From assembly GCA_965231865.1 (NCBI GenBank), contig CBDDOJ010000001.1:1116001-1180000 (forward strand): a stretch of DNA of 64,000 bases, in the 5' to 3' direction. Positions 53,260 to 60,917 of the stretch are shown here, piece after piece. The stretch's first letter is position 1; the number at the start of each line of letters is the position of its first letter. This stretch comes from WTGA01 sp965231865. GTDB lineage: Bacteria > Pseudomonadota > Gammaproteobacteria > Arenicellales > Poriferihabitantaceae. A program made the translations under genes and the position numbers. The notes under the pieces are model-generated. The model was given only the letters and a program-made list of their open reading frames with translations, did no database searches and was not told the origin of the DNA.

Positions 53260-53852
53260 GCCCCCAGGAACCGGGACACCTTGTCCCTCGCTTCATTCAT
53301 GCCCTGCCTGTTTCGCGCAGAAAACAGCTGAACGGTGGTGTCAGGCCGGGTATCCAGCTCCCTGACCACCGCCCGGTGTGTATTCAGGGCCCTGCCCTTT
53401 TTCAGTTTGTCCGATTTCGTCAGCAATATGTGAACCGGCAATCCGATCTCCCAGGAAAAATTCAGCATGGTCCTGTCGAGATCCGTCAGTGGTCTTCGAA
53501 TATCCATGGGAATCACCAGGCCACGGAGACACTGACGCTGAAAAAGATAGTGGGAGACCAGTTTCTCCCAGTGCTTTCTGAGATCCTTCGGCGCTTTCGC
53601 ATACCCGTACCCCGGAAGATCCACCAGCCGGGTGGTTTCATCGATGTCAAAAAACACAATCTGCTGGGTCCGGCCGGGTGTCTTGCTGGTTTTGGCGAGA
53701 GACTTCTGGCTGGCAAGCGCGTTGATTGCACTGGATTTTCCGACATTCGACCGCCCGGCAAAAGCGACTTCGGCACCCTGGTCATCCGGCCATTGATCAG
53801 GATAATGCGCTGCCGTGGAATACCGGGCTTTGGTGAAATCGATGACAGACAA
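53256..53852 (-). CDS. engB: Ribosome biogenesis GTP-binding protein EngB/YsxC
   Basis: A 198-residue GTPase with G1 GRSNVGKSS, G3 DLPGYGYAKAP and G4 TKSDK. It acts in 50S subunit maturation. Length and motifs are normal. It is convergent with proA (stops overlap in TTAG) and divergent from the cytochrome c4 gene, an order also found in Pseudomonas relatives. Confidence 0.95.
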   Translation of the reverse strand: MSVIDFTKARYSTAAHYPDQWPDDQGAEVAFAGRSNVGKSSAINALASQKSLAKTSKTPGRTQQIVFFDIDETTRLVDLPGYGYAKAPKDLRKHWEKLVSHYLFQRQCLRGLVIPMDIRRPLTDLDRTMLNFSWEIGLPVHILLTKSDKLKKGRALNTHRAVVRELDTRPDTTVQLFSARNRQGMNEARDKVSRFLGA

Positions 53853-53971
53853 CTTTTTTTCGGGGTTTGTTGATATAATCCGGGCTCAATTTTACGTACC
53901 CGGCCCCGATGGGGGAGAATTTATTATAGCCGGACTGGCCCCGAAACAAAAGCAGCGATCGGATTTCCACC

Positions 53972-54589
53972 ATGACTTGCAACTTGAAGATTTTATTTCT
54001 TTCCCTTGTAATCGCCCTCTCATGGACGGCGAACAGCCACGCGCAATCCGGTGGCGATATGGAAGCCGGACAGGCAAAATCCGCGCCCTGTGCCGCCTGT
54101 CATGGCAATGATGGCAACAGTCCTTTGGACCTGTATCCCAAGATCGCTGGCCAGGTTCCGGGATACATCGCGGAACAACTGGCAAAATTCCAGTCCGGTG
54201 AACGGGATGAACCCGTCATGGCTTCCATGGTCACCAATTTGACCGAACAGGACATGGCGGATCTGGATGCCTATTATTCCAACCAGGAAATCAGTACCGG
54301 ATCAATCGGACCCGATCAGGTGGAAGATGCCCTGGCCGGCCGGCAGATATTCCGTGGTGGTTTGGCGAAATACCAGGTGCCGGCCTGCATGGGATGCCAT
54401 GGCCCATCGGGCAGCGGCATTCCGCCCGCCTACCCCCGGCTTGCCGGACAGCATCCGAAGTACCTTGAAGACCAGATGCGGGCATTCAAATCCGGTACCC
54501 GCCATACTCCGATTATGCAACCCATCGCATTCCCCCTGAGCGAAACACAGATCAGGCAACTGGCACTTTATATTTCCGCCCTGGAGTAA
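53972..54589 (+). CDS. Cytochrome c4-like dihaem cytochrome
   Basis: A 205-residue periplasmic protein with a signal peptide (about residues 1-24, ending SHA-QS) and two haem-c motifs, CAACH at 40-44 and CMGCH near 139-143, each in a class I cytochrome half; Met ligands lie in PVMASMV and PIMQPIA. It passes electrons to terminal oxidases. The two halves are the usual c4 duplication. Its last codons lie in the first unit of a 14-bp tandem repeat, so the C-terminus is set by that repeat. Confidence 0.93.
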   Translation: MTCNLKILFLSLVIALSWTANSHAQSGGDMEAGQAKSAPCAACHGNDGNSPLDLYPKIAGQVPGYIAEQLAKFQSGERDEPVMASMVTNLTEQDMADLDAYYSNQEISTGSIGPDQVEDALAGRQIFRGGLAKYQVPACMGCHGPSGSGIPPAYPRLAGQHPKYLEDQMRAFKSGTRHTPIMQPIAFPLSETQIRQLALYISALE

Positions 54590-54648
54590 TCGCTCTGGAG
54601 TAATCGCTCTGGAGTAATCGCTCTGGAGTAATATCGCCCTGGAACAAT
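54581..54648. repeat. 14-bp tandem repeat at the end of the cytochrome c4 gene
   Basis: CTGGAGTAATCGCT occurs at 54581, 54595 and 54609, followed by a partial unit CTGGAGTAAT at 54623 and a decayed CTGGAACAAT at 54639. The first unit contains the Leu-Glu-stop end of the cytochrome gene, so each unit repeats an in-phase or out-of-phase TAA. Confidence 0.92.
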
Positions 54649-54696
54649 ATTGATGTCATGGGGGGAGGTTCCCCCTGACCCGACCGTATTCTCTCT

Positions 54697-55584
54697 TCAG
54701 CTGACTTCCGGCGGGATTTCGATACCGTTTTGCCGGCAGGCGGCGATGACGGTATTGCGCAGCAGACAGGCAATGGTCATGGGTCCCACTCCCCCGGGAA
54801 CCGGGGTCACTGCCCCGGCAACTTCCATAGCGGAGGCAAACTCCACATCCCCCACCAGCCGGTTCTTTCCCTCTTCCCCCGCAACCCGATTGATCCCGAC
54901 ATCGATAACCGTAGCGCCTTTCTTTATCCAGTCTCCCTTGATCATCTCCGGTACGCCCACCGCGGCGACTACAATGTCTGCCTGGCGACAGATTCCGGGC
55001 AAGTCCCGGGTCCTGGAATGTGCGATGGTCACGGTGCAGTGTTCACGGAGCAGCAACATCGAAACCGGTTTGCCGACAATGTTGGAACGGCCCACGATCA
55101 CCGCATTTTTGCCGGTAAGATCACCCACCTGTTCCCTGAGCAGCAGAATGCACCCGGCTGGCGTACAGGGCACCAGGGACTCCTCGCCAATGGAAAGCTT
55201 TCCCACATTCTCGATATGAAAACCGTCAACATCCTTGTCAACACTAATGGCGTTGATGACCCTGGATTCATTGATCTGTTCGGGCAACGGGAGCTGGACG
55301 AGAATACCGTTAACGGAAGAATCCGTATTCAGGTCATCCACCAGTTCCAGTAATTCATCTTCAGATGTCTGTACAGGGAGCCTGTGCTCGATGGAGTCCA
55401 TCCCGGCTTCCACGGTCTGCTTCCCCTTGTTTCTCACGTAGACCTGGCTGGCGGGATCTTCACCAACCAGCACCACGGCCAGCCTGGGCTTTATATTATG
55501 ATTCGCAACCAGGCCGGATACCGCTTTTCCCACCTGTTTGCGTATTCCGGCTGCGTACGATTTTCCATCAATAACGGTTGTCAT
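54697..55584 (-). CDS. folD: Bifunctional methylene-THF dehydrogenase/cyclohydrolase
   Basis: A 295-residue FolD. The family blocks VGEDPASQVYVRNKGKQTVE (the catalytic Lys lies in this region), QLPLPEQI, and VGRSNIVGKPVSMLL in the NADP domain are present, as is the C-terminal TPVPGGVGPMT. It interconverts 5,10-methylene-THF and 10-formyl-THF. Methyl groups released as formaldehyde from methylated amines would enter the folate pool through this step, but FolD is universal and proves nothing about that. It diverges from the acyltransferase gene. Confidence 0.96.
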   Translation of the reverse strand: MTTVIDGKSYAAGIRKQVGKAVSGLVANHNIKPRLAVVLVGEDPASQVYVRNKGKQTVEAGMDSIEHRLPVQTSEDELLELVDDLNTDSSVNGILVQLPLPEQINESRVINAISVDKDVDGFHIENVGKLSIGEESLVPCTPAGCILLLREQVGDLTGKNAVIVGRSNIVGKPVSMLLLREHCTVTIAHSRTRDLPGICRQADIVVAAVGVPEMIKGDWIKKGATVIDVGINRVAGEEGKNRLVGDVEFASAMEVAGAVTPVPGGVGPMTIACLLRNTVIAACRQNGIEIPPEVS

Positions 55585-55803
55585 GACTGTTTTCCGGCAT
55601 GTTCAGGGTATGTAATGTGCGAAGGAGGCGTATTGTACCCATTTTGGTTTGACCATACATGGACCAATGGTCCCATTTCACCGTCATTCCCGGGGGGGAG
55701 TTCGATGGATGGAATGCGTTGTCCGATTCAATCTCCAGGCCCAAATGCAGGGCCTGGTTTACTATACTTGCCTTTGTCAATTTCAACACCGGCAATAATC
55801 CAT

Positions 55804-56781
55804 ATGACTGCACAAAACATAGTATTCCTGTTTCCCGGCCAGGGGGCCCAGTATCCCGGCATCGGGAAGGACCTGTTCGATGAATACCGGATCGTTCGCG
55901 ATACCTACTGCGAAGCCAGCGATGTGCTTGGCTACGACATCGGAAAACTTTCCTTTGAGGACCCCGACAATGAAATCAACCTGACCCGGTATACACAACC
56001 CGTCCTGTTGACCCATTCCACGGCCTGTTGCCGGGTCTTCAGGGAACTCACCGGCAACCGGGTGATTCCGAACCGTGCCGCGGGCCACAGCCTGGGGGAA
56101 TATTCCGCCCTGGTCTGTGCCGGATCACTTCGCTTTGAACTCGCGCTGGACCTGGTCAGAATCCGGGGAGAGCTGATGGGGGAATGGGGCGAGGGCGAAA
56201 TGCAGGCACTGATGGTGGACCTGGACACCGCAAGAACCCTTGCTGAACAACATTATTGTGGCATCGCCGCCTGCAATCTGCCCGAGCAGAACGTGGTTGG
56301 AGGCAGACCGGAAGATCTTGATCTCCTGGTGTCCGCACTGTCCGGCGCGGTCCCCCGGGCCCGCAGTGCCCGGCTTAAAACCGAAGGGGCCTTTCACACC
56401 TATTACATGGTCGAAGCCGCCCGCAGGTTCAGGAAAGTGCTGGAAAGCGCAGACTTTGCAATCCCGGAAATCGACGTATTGTCCAACTTTACCGGAGGTT
56501 GCCATGATGCGAACACGGATTCCATCCGATCCAGATTGTTTCTTCAGTTGTTCAACCCGGTACTGTGGTACCAGAATCTTCTGACCGCGGCGGATACCGG
56601 TGACAGCCTGATGATTGAGTTCGGTGGTGGTCTGGGGAAGGGGCAGACGGCCCCGGAAAAACGTCCCAACCTCGAGAGTATTGTCAAAAGGGCGTTTCGC
56701 GCAAGCGAGTCACCCCCCCGGTATCTTTCCGTGATCAATCTTCCCACCCTGGAAGACGCCGTGAACGGTTTTCAGGATTGA
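55804..56781 (+). CDS. FabD-like malonyl-CoA:ACP acyltransferase
   Basis: A 325-residue acyltransferase from the ATG at 55804. It has the PGQGAQYPG opening, the active-site Ser in GHSLGEYSAL and the catalytic His in GAFHTYYM. Canonical FabD has FHS at the last motif; this one reads FHT. It sits outside any fatty-acid cluster and is somewhat divergent, so it may be a second acyltransferase serving a polyketide-like or accessory synthase, or the only FabD of the cell. A longer open frame upstream overlaps folD and is rejected. Its last 10 bp overlap the convergent histone deacetylase-like gene. Confidence 0.85.
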   Translation: MTAQNIVFLFPGQGAQYPGIGKDLFDEYRIVRDTYCEASDVLGYDIGKLSFEDPDNEINLTRYTQPVLLTHSTACCRVFRELTGNRVIPNRAAGHSLGEYSALVCAGSLRFELALDLVRIRGELMGEWGEGEMQALMVDLDTARTLAEQHYCGIAACNLPEQNVVGGRPEDLDLLVSALSGAVPRARSARLKTEGAFHTYYMVEAARRFRKVLESADFAIPEIDVLSNFTGGCHDANTDSIRSRLFLQLFNPVLWYQNLLTAADTGDSLMIEFGGGLGKGQTAPEKRPNLESIVKRAFRASESPPRYLSVINLPTLEDAVNGFQD

Positions 56782-57713
56782 CTCAATGTGTGGACATGGG
56801 CCGTGATCGATTCGGCAAGGGCCTTCAGGTCATACCCTCCTTCCAGAACCGAGATCAATCGCCCAGCACAACGCCGGTCCGCAAGCTCCATCATCCTTTG
56901 GGTCATCCATACATAACTCTGGGTGTCCAGATGAATGGACCCCAGTGGGTCGGCATGGTGGGCGTCAAATCCGGCGGAGATCAATATCGCATCCGGCGCA
57001 AAATCCATCGCGGCAGGTAGAATTTTTTCCTCGAATGCCTGCCGGTAATGTGCATCGCCCGCCCCCGGGCTCATGGGGCAGTTCAGGGTCGTCCCCGCGC
57101 CCCGGCCAATGCCGGTTTCGCTCAAGGCTCCGGAACCCGGGTAGTGTGGAAACTGGTGCAGGCTCATGTAAAAAACACCCGGGTCATCTTCGAACGTATG
57201 CTGTGTACCATTGCCGTGGTGCACATCCCAATCCAGAATCAGTATCCGTTCGAGCCCGTACCTTTTCTGCAAATACCGGGCCGTCACGGCAATGTTGTTG
57301 AACAGGCAAAATCCCATTGCAAATCCGGCTTCGGCATGATGCCCGGGCGGGCGGACCATGGCAAACCCGTTGTCCACATTTCCCTGCATCACCTGGTCCG
57401 CCACTTCCAGTACGCTGCCTGCAGCATTCAGGGCGACTTCATAGGACGAGGGAGAGATGGACACATCCGGAGTATCCAGCCGGGACTGACCGGCACGGCA
57501 GGCCACCCCGGCCCTTTCAATATACTCCGGCTGATGGATCGCGGCAATCGAATCCAGGGACGCCGGAGAGGGCTTGAACCGGTACAGCAGGTTGTACCAC
57601 TCCTGCCGGGACAAGAGGTCAAAGGCAACCTGGAGGCGTTCACTGCGTTCCGGATGGCCCATTCCGGTATCATGGGTCAAAAATAGCGGGTCATAAACGA
57701 AAGCGGTCCTCAT
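56772..57713 (-). CDS. Histone deacetylase-family amidohydrolase
   Basis: About 313 residues from the ATG at 57713 (MRTAFVYDPLFLTHDTGMGH); an open frame upstream adds non-conserved residues. The His pair is in RPPGHHAEAGFAMG, zinc ligands are in DWDVHHGNGTQ and SAGFDAHHADPLG, and HPERSERL is the usual N-terminal block. Bacterial members deacetylate acetylpolyamines, acetoin-related proteins or other amides. With a polyamine-class ABC importer in the same window, acetylpolyamine is possible, but the two are about 20 kb apart. Confidence 0.92.
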   Translation of the reverse strand: MRTAFVYDPLFLTHDTGMGHPERSERLQVAFDLLSRQEWYNLLYRFKPSPASLDSIAAIHQPEYIERAGVACRAGQSRLDTPDVSISPSSYEVALNAAGSVLEVADQVMQGNVDNGFAMVRPPGHHAEAGFAMGFCLFNNIAVTARYLQKRYGLERILILDWDVHHGNGTQHTFEDDPGVFYMSLHQFPHYPGSGALSETGIGRGAGTTLNCPMSPGAGDAHYRQAFEEKILPAAMDFAPDAILISAGFDAHHADPLGSIHLDTQSYVWMTQRMMELADRRCAGRLISVLEGGYDLKALAESITAHVHTLSQS

Positions 57714-57863
57714 AATGCAGGAAGTATGTTTGAATCCGGTGGCCAGCACAACCCTGAACGCGGCATTTCCCGATGGAGCCCGGGTATCCACGCGTGAAGC
57801 GGGTCCACCCTGGGCAATGTGACCGTTCCCTGCCCCGGCCTGGCTCCGGACCCTGCGGGTGAG

Positions 57864-58925
57864 CTACCGCCGTGGACGTCGACGGGACCTTCTTTCACCA
57901 CGGCTGCGGACTGCCCCCCCGGCAATGCTCAGGTCCCCCCGGTACTGCGCTTTGGCACCCGCGGAAACCTCCCCAAGCCGGTGTTCGATGGCGACAAGAT
58001 CCGGGGGTGCCTGCCTGACATGGCCATCCAGCGCCAAGCGCATGGCCTGGACATGACCGGGTGTCGTTCCACAACAGCCCCCTATGATATCTGCACCGGC
58101 ATCCACGCAGAGCCGGACATAGTCCGCCATGGTTTTTTTGGTTCCACTGTACACGATCTCCCCGTCAATGTACTCGGGAACTCCGCAATTGGCCTTTGCA
58201 ATCACCCGGGTCTCCAACTGCCGTTCATTCATTGCCGTGCGCATATTCACCACCGCCGCCACCGTATCGGCCGCACCGACACCGCAGTTTGCGCCGATCG
58301 CAAAGGCTGCATTTTCCAGTTCAAGAACAAGTTGTACAATATCTGCCGGTGCGAGACCCATCATTGTACGGCCATTCGTATCGACGCTGAAGGTCACGAC
58401 AACTTCCAGGCCCGTCCGGGAAGCACCGATGACCGCCGCGGTAGCTTCTTCCCGGGAAGACATGGTTTCTATCCAGATCACGTCGACGCCACCCTGCATC
58501 AGTGCCTGGGCCTGCTCTTCAAATGCATCGGCTGCCGCCCCGATACTGAGGCTTCCAAGGGGTTCCAGGATTTCTCCGGTGGGCCCGACTGACCCGCCAA
58601 CCATCACTTCCCGTTCTGCTTCTTCCGCCTGCTTCCGGGCGATCCCGGCTCCTTTCCTGTTCAGTTCTTCGACGCGGTGCCCCGCGTTGTGGAGGTTCAG
58701 GCGATAGCGTGTTCCACCAAAGGTATTGGTCAAAATGATGTCGGCCCCCGCATCAATAAAGCGTTGATGAAGACCCGCTATTCTGTCCGGATGCTCGTCA
58801 TTCCACAGTTCAGGACAATCTCCGGTCTGCAGGCCCATGCCGAAGAGGTTCGACCCCATTGCACCATCCGCCAGCAATATACCCCGTTTCTCAAGCAGGT
58901 CTGGAAACGATCTGACAATTCCCAT
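57864..58925 (-). CDS. Homocysteine S-methyltransferase family, betaine-homocysteine methyltransferase-like
   Basis: About 353 residues from the ATG at 58925; the open frame from 58988 adds non-conserved sequence. It is a TIM barrel with zinc ligands in GANCGVGA and GGCCGTTP, and the opening LLADGAMGSNLFGMGLQ. Length and form match bacterial betaine-homocysteine methyltransferases (glycine betaine plus homocysteine to dimethylglycine plus methionine) better than the shorter MmuM type. The C-terminus is Arg-rich (RSRGERRSRRRPRR). It would link the glycine betaine predicted from tmpAB to methionine synthesis, and homocysteine could come from the MetY-type enzyme. The methyl donor is inferred. 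Confidence 0.85.
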   Translation of the reverse strand: MGIVRSFPDLLEKRGILLADGAMGSNLFGMGLQTGDCPELWNDEHPDRIAGLHQRFIDAGADIILTNTFGGTRYRLNLHNAGHRVEELNRKGAGIARKQAEEAEREVMVGGSVGPTGEILEPLGSLSIGAAADAFEEQAQALMQGGVDVIWIETMSSREEATAAVIGASRTGLEVVVTFSVDTNGRTMMGLAPADIVQLVLELENAAFAIGANCGVGAADTVAAVVNMRTAMNERQLETRVIAKANCGVPEYIDGEIVYSGTKKTMADYVRLCVDAGADIIGGCCGTTPGHVQAMRLALDGHVRQAPPDLVAIEHRLGEVSAGAKAQYRGDLSIAGGAVRSRGERRSRRRPRR

Positions 58926-59317
58926 CCGGACAACCCTAAAATTGAAGGGAACAAAGTATAATCGAGTTGTCGGCAGGGAGTGCAGCAAATTTCATGAAAA
59001 CCGGATGGTGGGGTGAATTCATTTTCCTTTGGAGACCTGCCTGCCGGGAAGCCCGGGGTTCCCCGGCGAACCCCCGCTTTTATACACCCGTCTTCTCCGG
59101 GGCAGCCACTGATCAACCCCTAATCTGTCCGGGGTTCTTTACCCCGTTGTATGCGCGTACTGGCACCAGTTGGAAACCACGGGTACCGGCTTTGGCATAC
59201 GCTGTGGGATGGGGGCGGTGCGACGCGAGAACCGGTCACTGCCGTCGGGGTCCAAAGTGCGGCCATCGTGGCGGGACCCCGGAACTCCAGTGGGTGCATA
59301 TCCCTGTCTTGACCGGT
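58926..59317. other. 392-bp interval without a convincing gene
   Basis: Between the betaine-homocysteine methyltransferase-like gene and the decayed cytochrome b561 gene. It contains several short GC-rich foldbacks (for example CCGGGG/CCCCGG near 59055-59075) but no gene I can support. The left part should hold the methyltransferase promoter; a TATACT on the minus strand near 58955-58960 is a possible -10 box. Confidence 0.5.
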
Positions 59318-59772
59318 TTACCCCGTACCAAACCACATCCGCTGCAGCAGCCCGTCCCGTTTGAAAAAATGATGGTAAAGTGCCGCACCCCCGTGAAGAA
59401 TAAGCATCACAACCATCGCCCGGGCACCGATTCCATGTGGAACACGCGGCAGGTAATCCCAGAAGTTCGGCAACGTCCCGGCGGACCCACCAAAAATGAT
59501 CGGCCCGGCACCTGAGAGCACCATCATGCCTATACCGCTTGTGCTCATGCCCAGAATCACCACGTAGAACAGGCGATGCGGGCCAGAGTCAACAGCAGGA
59601 CGGTCACGCCGAGGGGAACATGCACCTGTAAAATGGCCGTTTTAACGGCAGCCCCTTCCAGCCCGGATGCACGAAAACCTGAACCGATCAATGCCATGAT
59701 CAACACGGCACTCAGCCAGTGAAGGGACACCACGACGGTGCCATAGCGGTCTGATGTACTTTTTGCAACCAT
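59318..59772 (-). pseudogene. Cytochrome b561-family gene with internal deletion
   Basis: The N-terminal frame reads MVAKSTSDRYGTVVVSLHWL to LLTLARIA and stops; the second frame picks up LFYVVILGMSTSGIGMM and runs to the normal end HHFFKRDGLLQRMWFGTG. In relatives these blocks are joined by about 25-30 residues that include the tryptophan-rich loop and a haem-ligand His. Here that piece is missing and the frame is shifted, near 59570-59580. Two haem His (SLHWL; LHGGAALYHH) remain. It was a di-haem inner-membrane electron carrier and is now almost certainly dead. Confidence 0.82.
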
Positions 59773-59783
59773 CCTGTGAATTC

Positions 59784-60167
59784 CTAGTTGCGAATGACGC
59801 GATAAAGCTGAGGGGCCGAGCCAACGCCTTCAACCAGGGGAAAATCCGGCAACCCCCGCATCTTCGTTATTGCCGCCCTGAAGGCTTCGATGCTGTCCCA
59901 TTCGGCAACGTTGATCAGTTGGTGCGGCGCATCTGCAGAGAGGGACTGGTGCAGCTTTGTGGACAGATAACCCGGCTGTTGTGCCAGAAAATCGCGACCC
60001 GCCTCCCACAACACGATTGCCTCCTCTACCTTGCCCTCCGGCACAGTAAATGGATTGATCAAAATAACCGGCGACTTTGCATCCATTTCCGGTTTTCCCT
60101 GGTCGGCTTGAATATTGAGGGTCACGAGGAGCGCGGTAGTGAGCACGGACAAAATTGATTTTTTCAT
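59784..60167 (-). CDS. Secreted antibiotic biosynthesis monooxygenase (ABM)-fold protein
   Basis: A 127-residue protein with a signal peptide (MKKSILSVLTTALLVTLNIQ, cleavage near ADQ) and a dimeric ABM/ferredoxin-like domain (INPFTVPEGKVEEAIVLWEA; INVAEWDSIEAFRAA). ABM proteins oxidise quinones or bind haem. A signal peptide on this fold is less usual and points to a periplasmic location. It lies between the dead cytochrome b561 gene and a MarR regulator on the same strand, with 13 bp to the regulator, so it is probably in the regulator's operon. Confidence 0.8.
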   Translation of the reverse strand: MKKSILSVLTTALLVTLNIQADQGKPEMDAKSPVILINPFTVPEGKVEEAIVLWEAGRDFLAQQPGYLSTKLHQSLSADAPHQLINVAEWDSIEAFRAAITKMRGLPDFPLVEGVGSAPQLYRVIRN

Positions 60168-60180
60168 GGACGTTTCCTTT

Positions 60181-60630
60181 CTAACCCTGTTCAGAACGTT
60201 GTCTAACTTCTTCGAGCACCTTGAGAGCCTGTTTCAGTCGTCGTTCGCCAAGGCCTCTGGCGAGTTTGTTGGCCCAGGTGACCTGGGCATTGCCAACCTC
60301 CGTCAGTGTCTTGTGCCCCGCTTCGCTGATGGATATGAGCGGTGCTCGCTTGTGATCGATGTTGGTTTCGAAGCCAAGCATCCCGAGCTTCACCAAATCG
60401 TTGACGATTCGTTGCACACCTTGCCGGGCCAGTCCCATCCGTCGAGCGATTTGTGCGACGGTCAATGCCTGCCCGGCCAAGTCGATTGCTCCCATGACCT
60501 GCCATCTCGCGCTGGTCAGGCCATGGGGTCTGGTGATCCGATTTCCCGCTTCGAGCATCGCGCCGTTCAATCGGAAAGTCTCCAGGATGAGGCCCGTCAA
60601 TGCCTCGCCTTCATCGGTTCGTTTTTTCAT
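60181..60630 (-). CDS. MarR-family transcriptional regulator
   Basis: About 149 residues from the ATG at 60630, which has GGAG just upstream; an ATG at 60639 sits on the probable -10 region and is less likely. The winged helix is at about residues 45-105 (TVAQIARRMGLARQGVQRIV, then the wing with DHKRAPLISISEAG). MarR proteins are dimeric repressors released by small ligands. A perfect 11-bp-arm palindrome lies 26 bp upstream and is its likely operator. It probably controls itself, the ABM protein and formerly the cytochrome b561. Confidence 0.9.
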   Translation of the reverse strand: MKKRTDEGEALTGLILETFRLNGAMLEAGNRITRPHGLTSARWQVMGAIDLAGQALTVAQIARRMGLARQGVQRIVNDLVKLGMLGFETNIDHKRAPLISISEAGHKTLTEVGNAQVTWANKLARGLGERRLKQALKVLEEVRQRSEQG

Positions 60631-60655
60631 GGTCTCCATATTATCGCATTAGGTT

Positions 60656-60680
60656 ATATATTGTCAATATGACAATATAT
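60656..60680 (-). promoter_or_regulatory. Palindromic MarR operator overlapping a -35 box
   Basis: ATATATTGTCA and TGACAATATAT flank ATA, a perfect 11-bp-arm palindrome. On the minus strand it contains TTGACA, and 17 bp further on is an ATAATA hexamer, so repressor binding would cover the promoter. Confidence 0.7.
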
Positions 60681-60917
60681 TATTTTTTTCTGGCTGTGGA
60701 CACTTTGCGCGGGGTGGACCCCCTGGCGGAAGGTCCGCTGGAACATCCGGGACCCCATTCCAACGCGTCATGGGAAAATCGACCGGCCCTTGCCTGCACG
60801 ACATCAACAGGGTGGTCCCCTGTCCAGTGGAAAGACCCGCGCAACGGCCGAGTCCACCAGGACGGGGCAAACTTCGGCCAACCACTGTTAGGAGTTCATG
60901 ATCTGTCCGGTTAAGTA

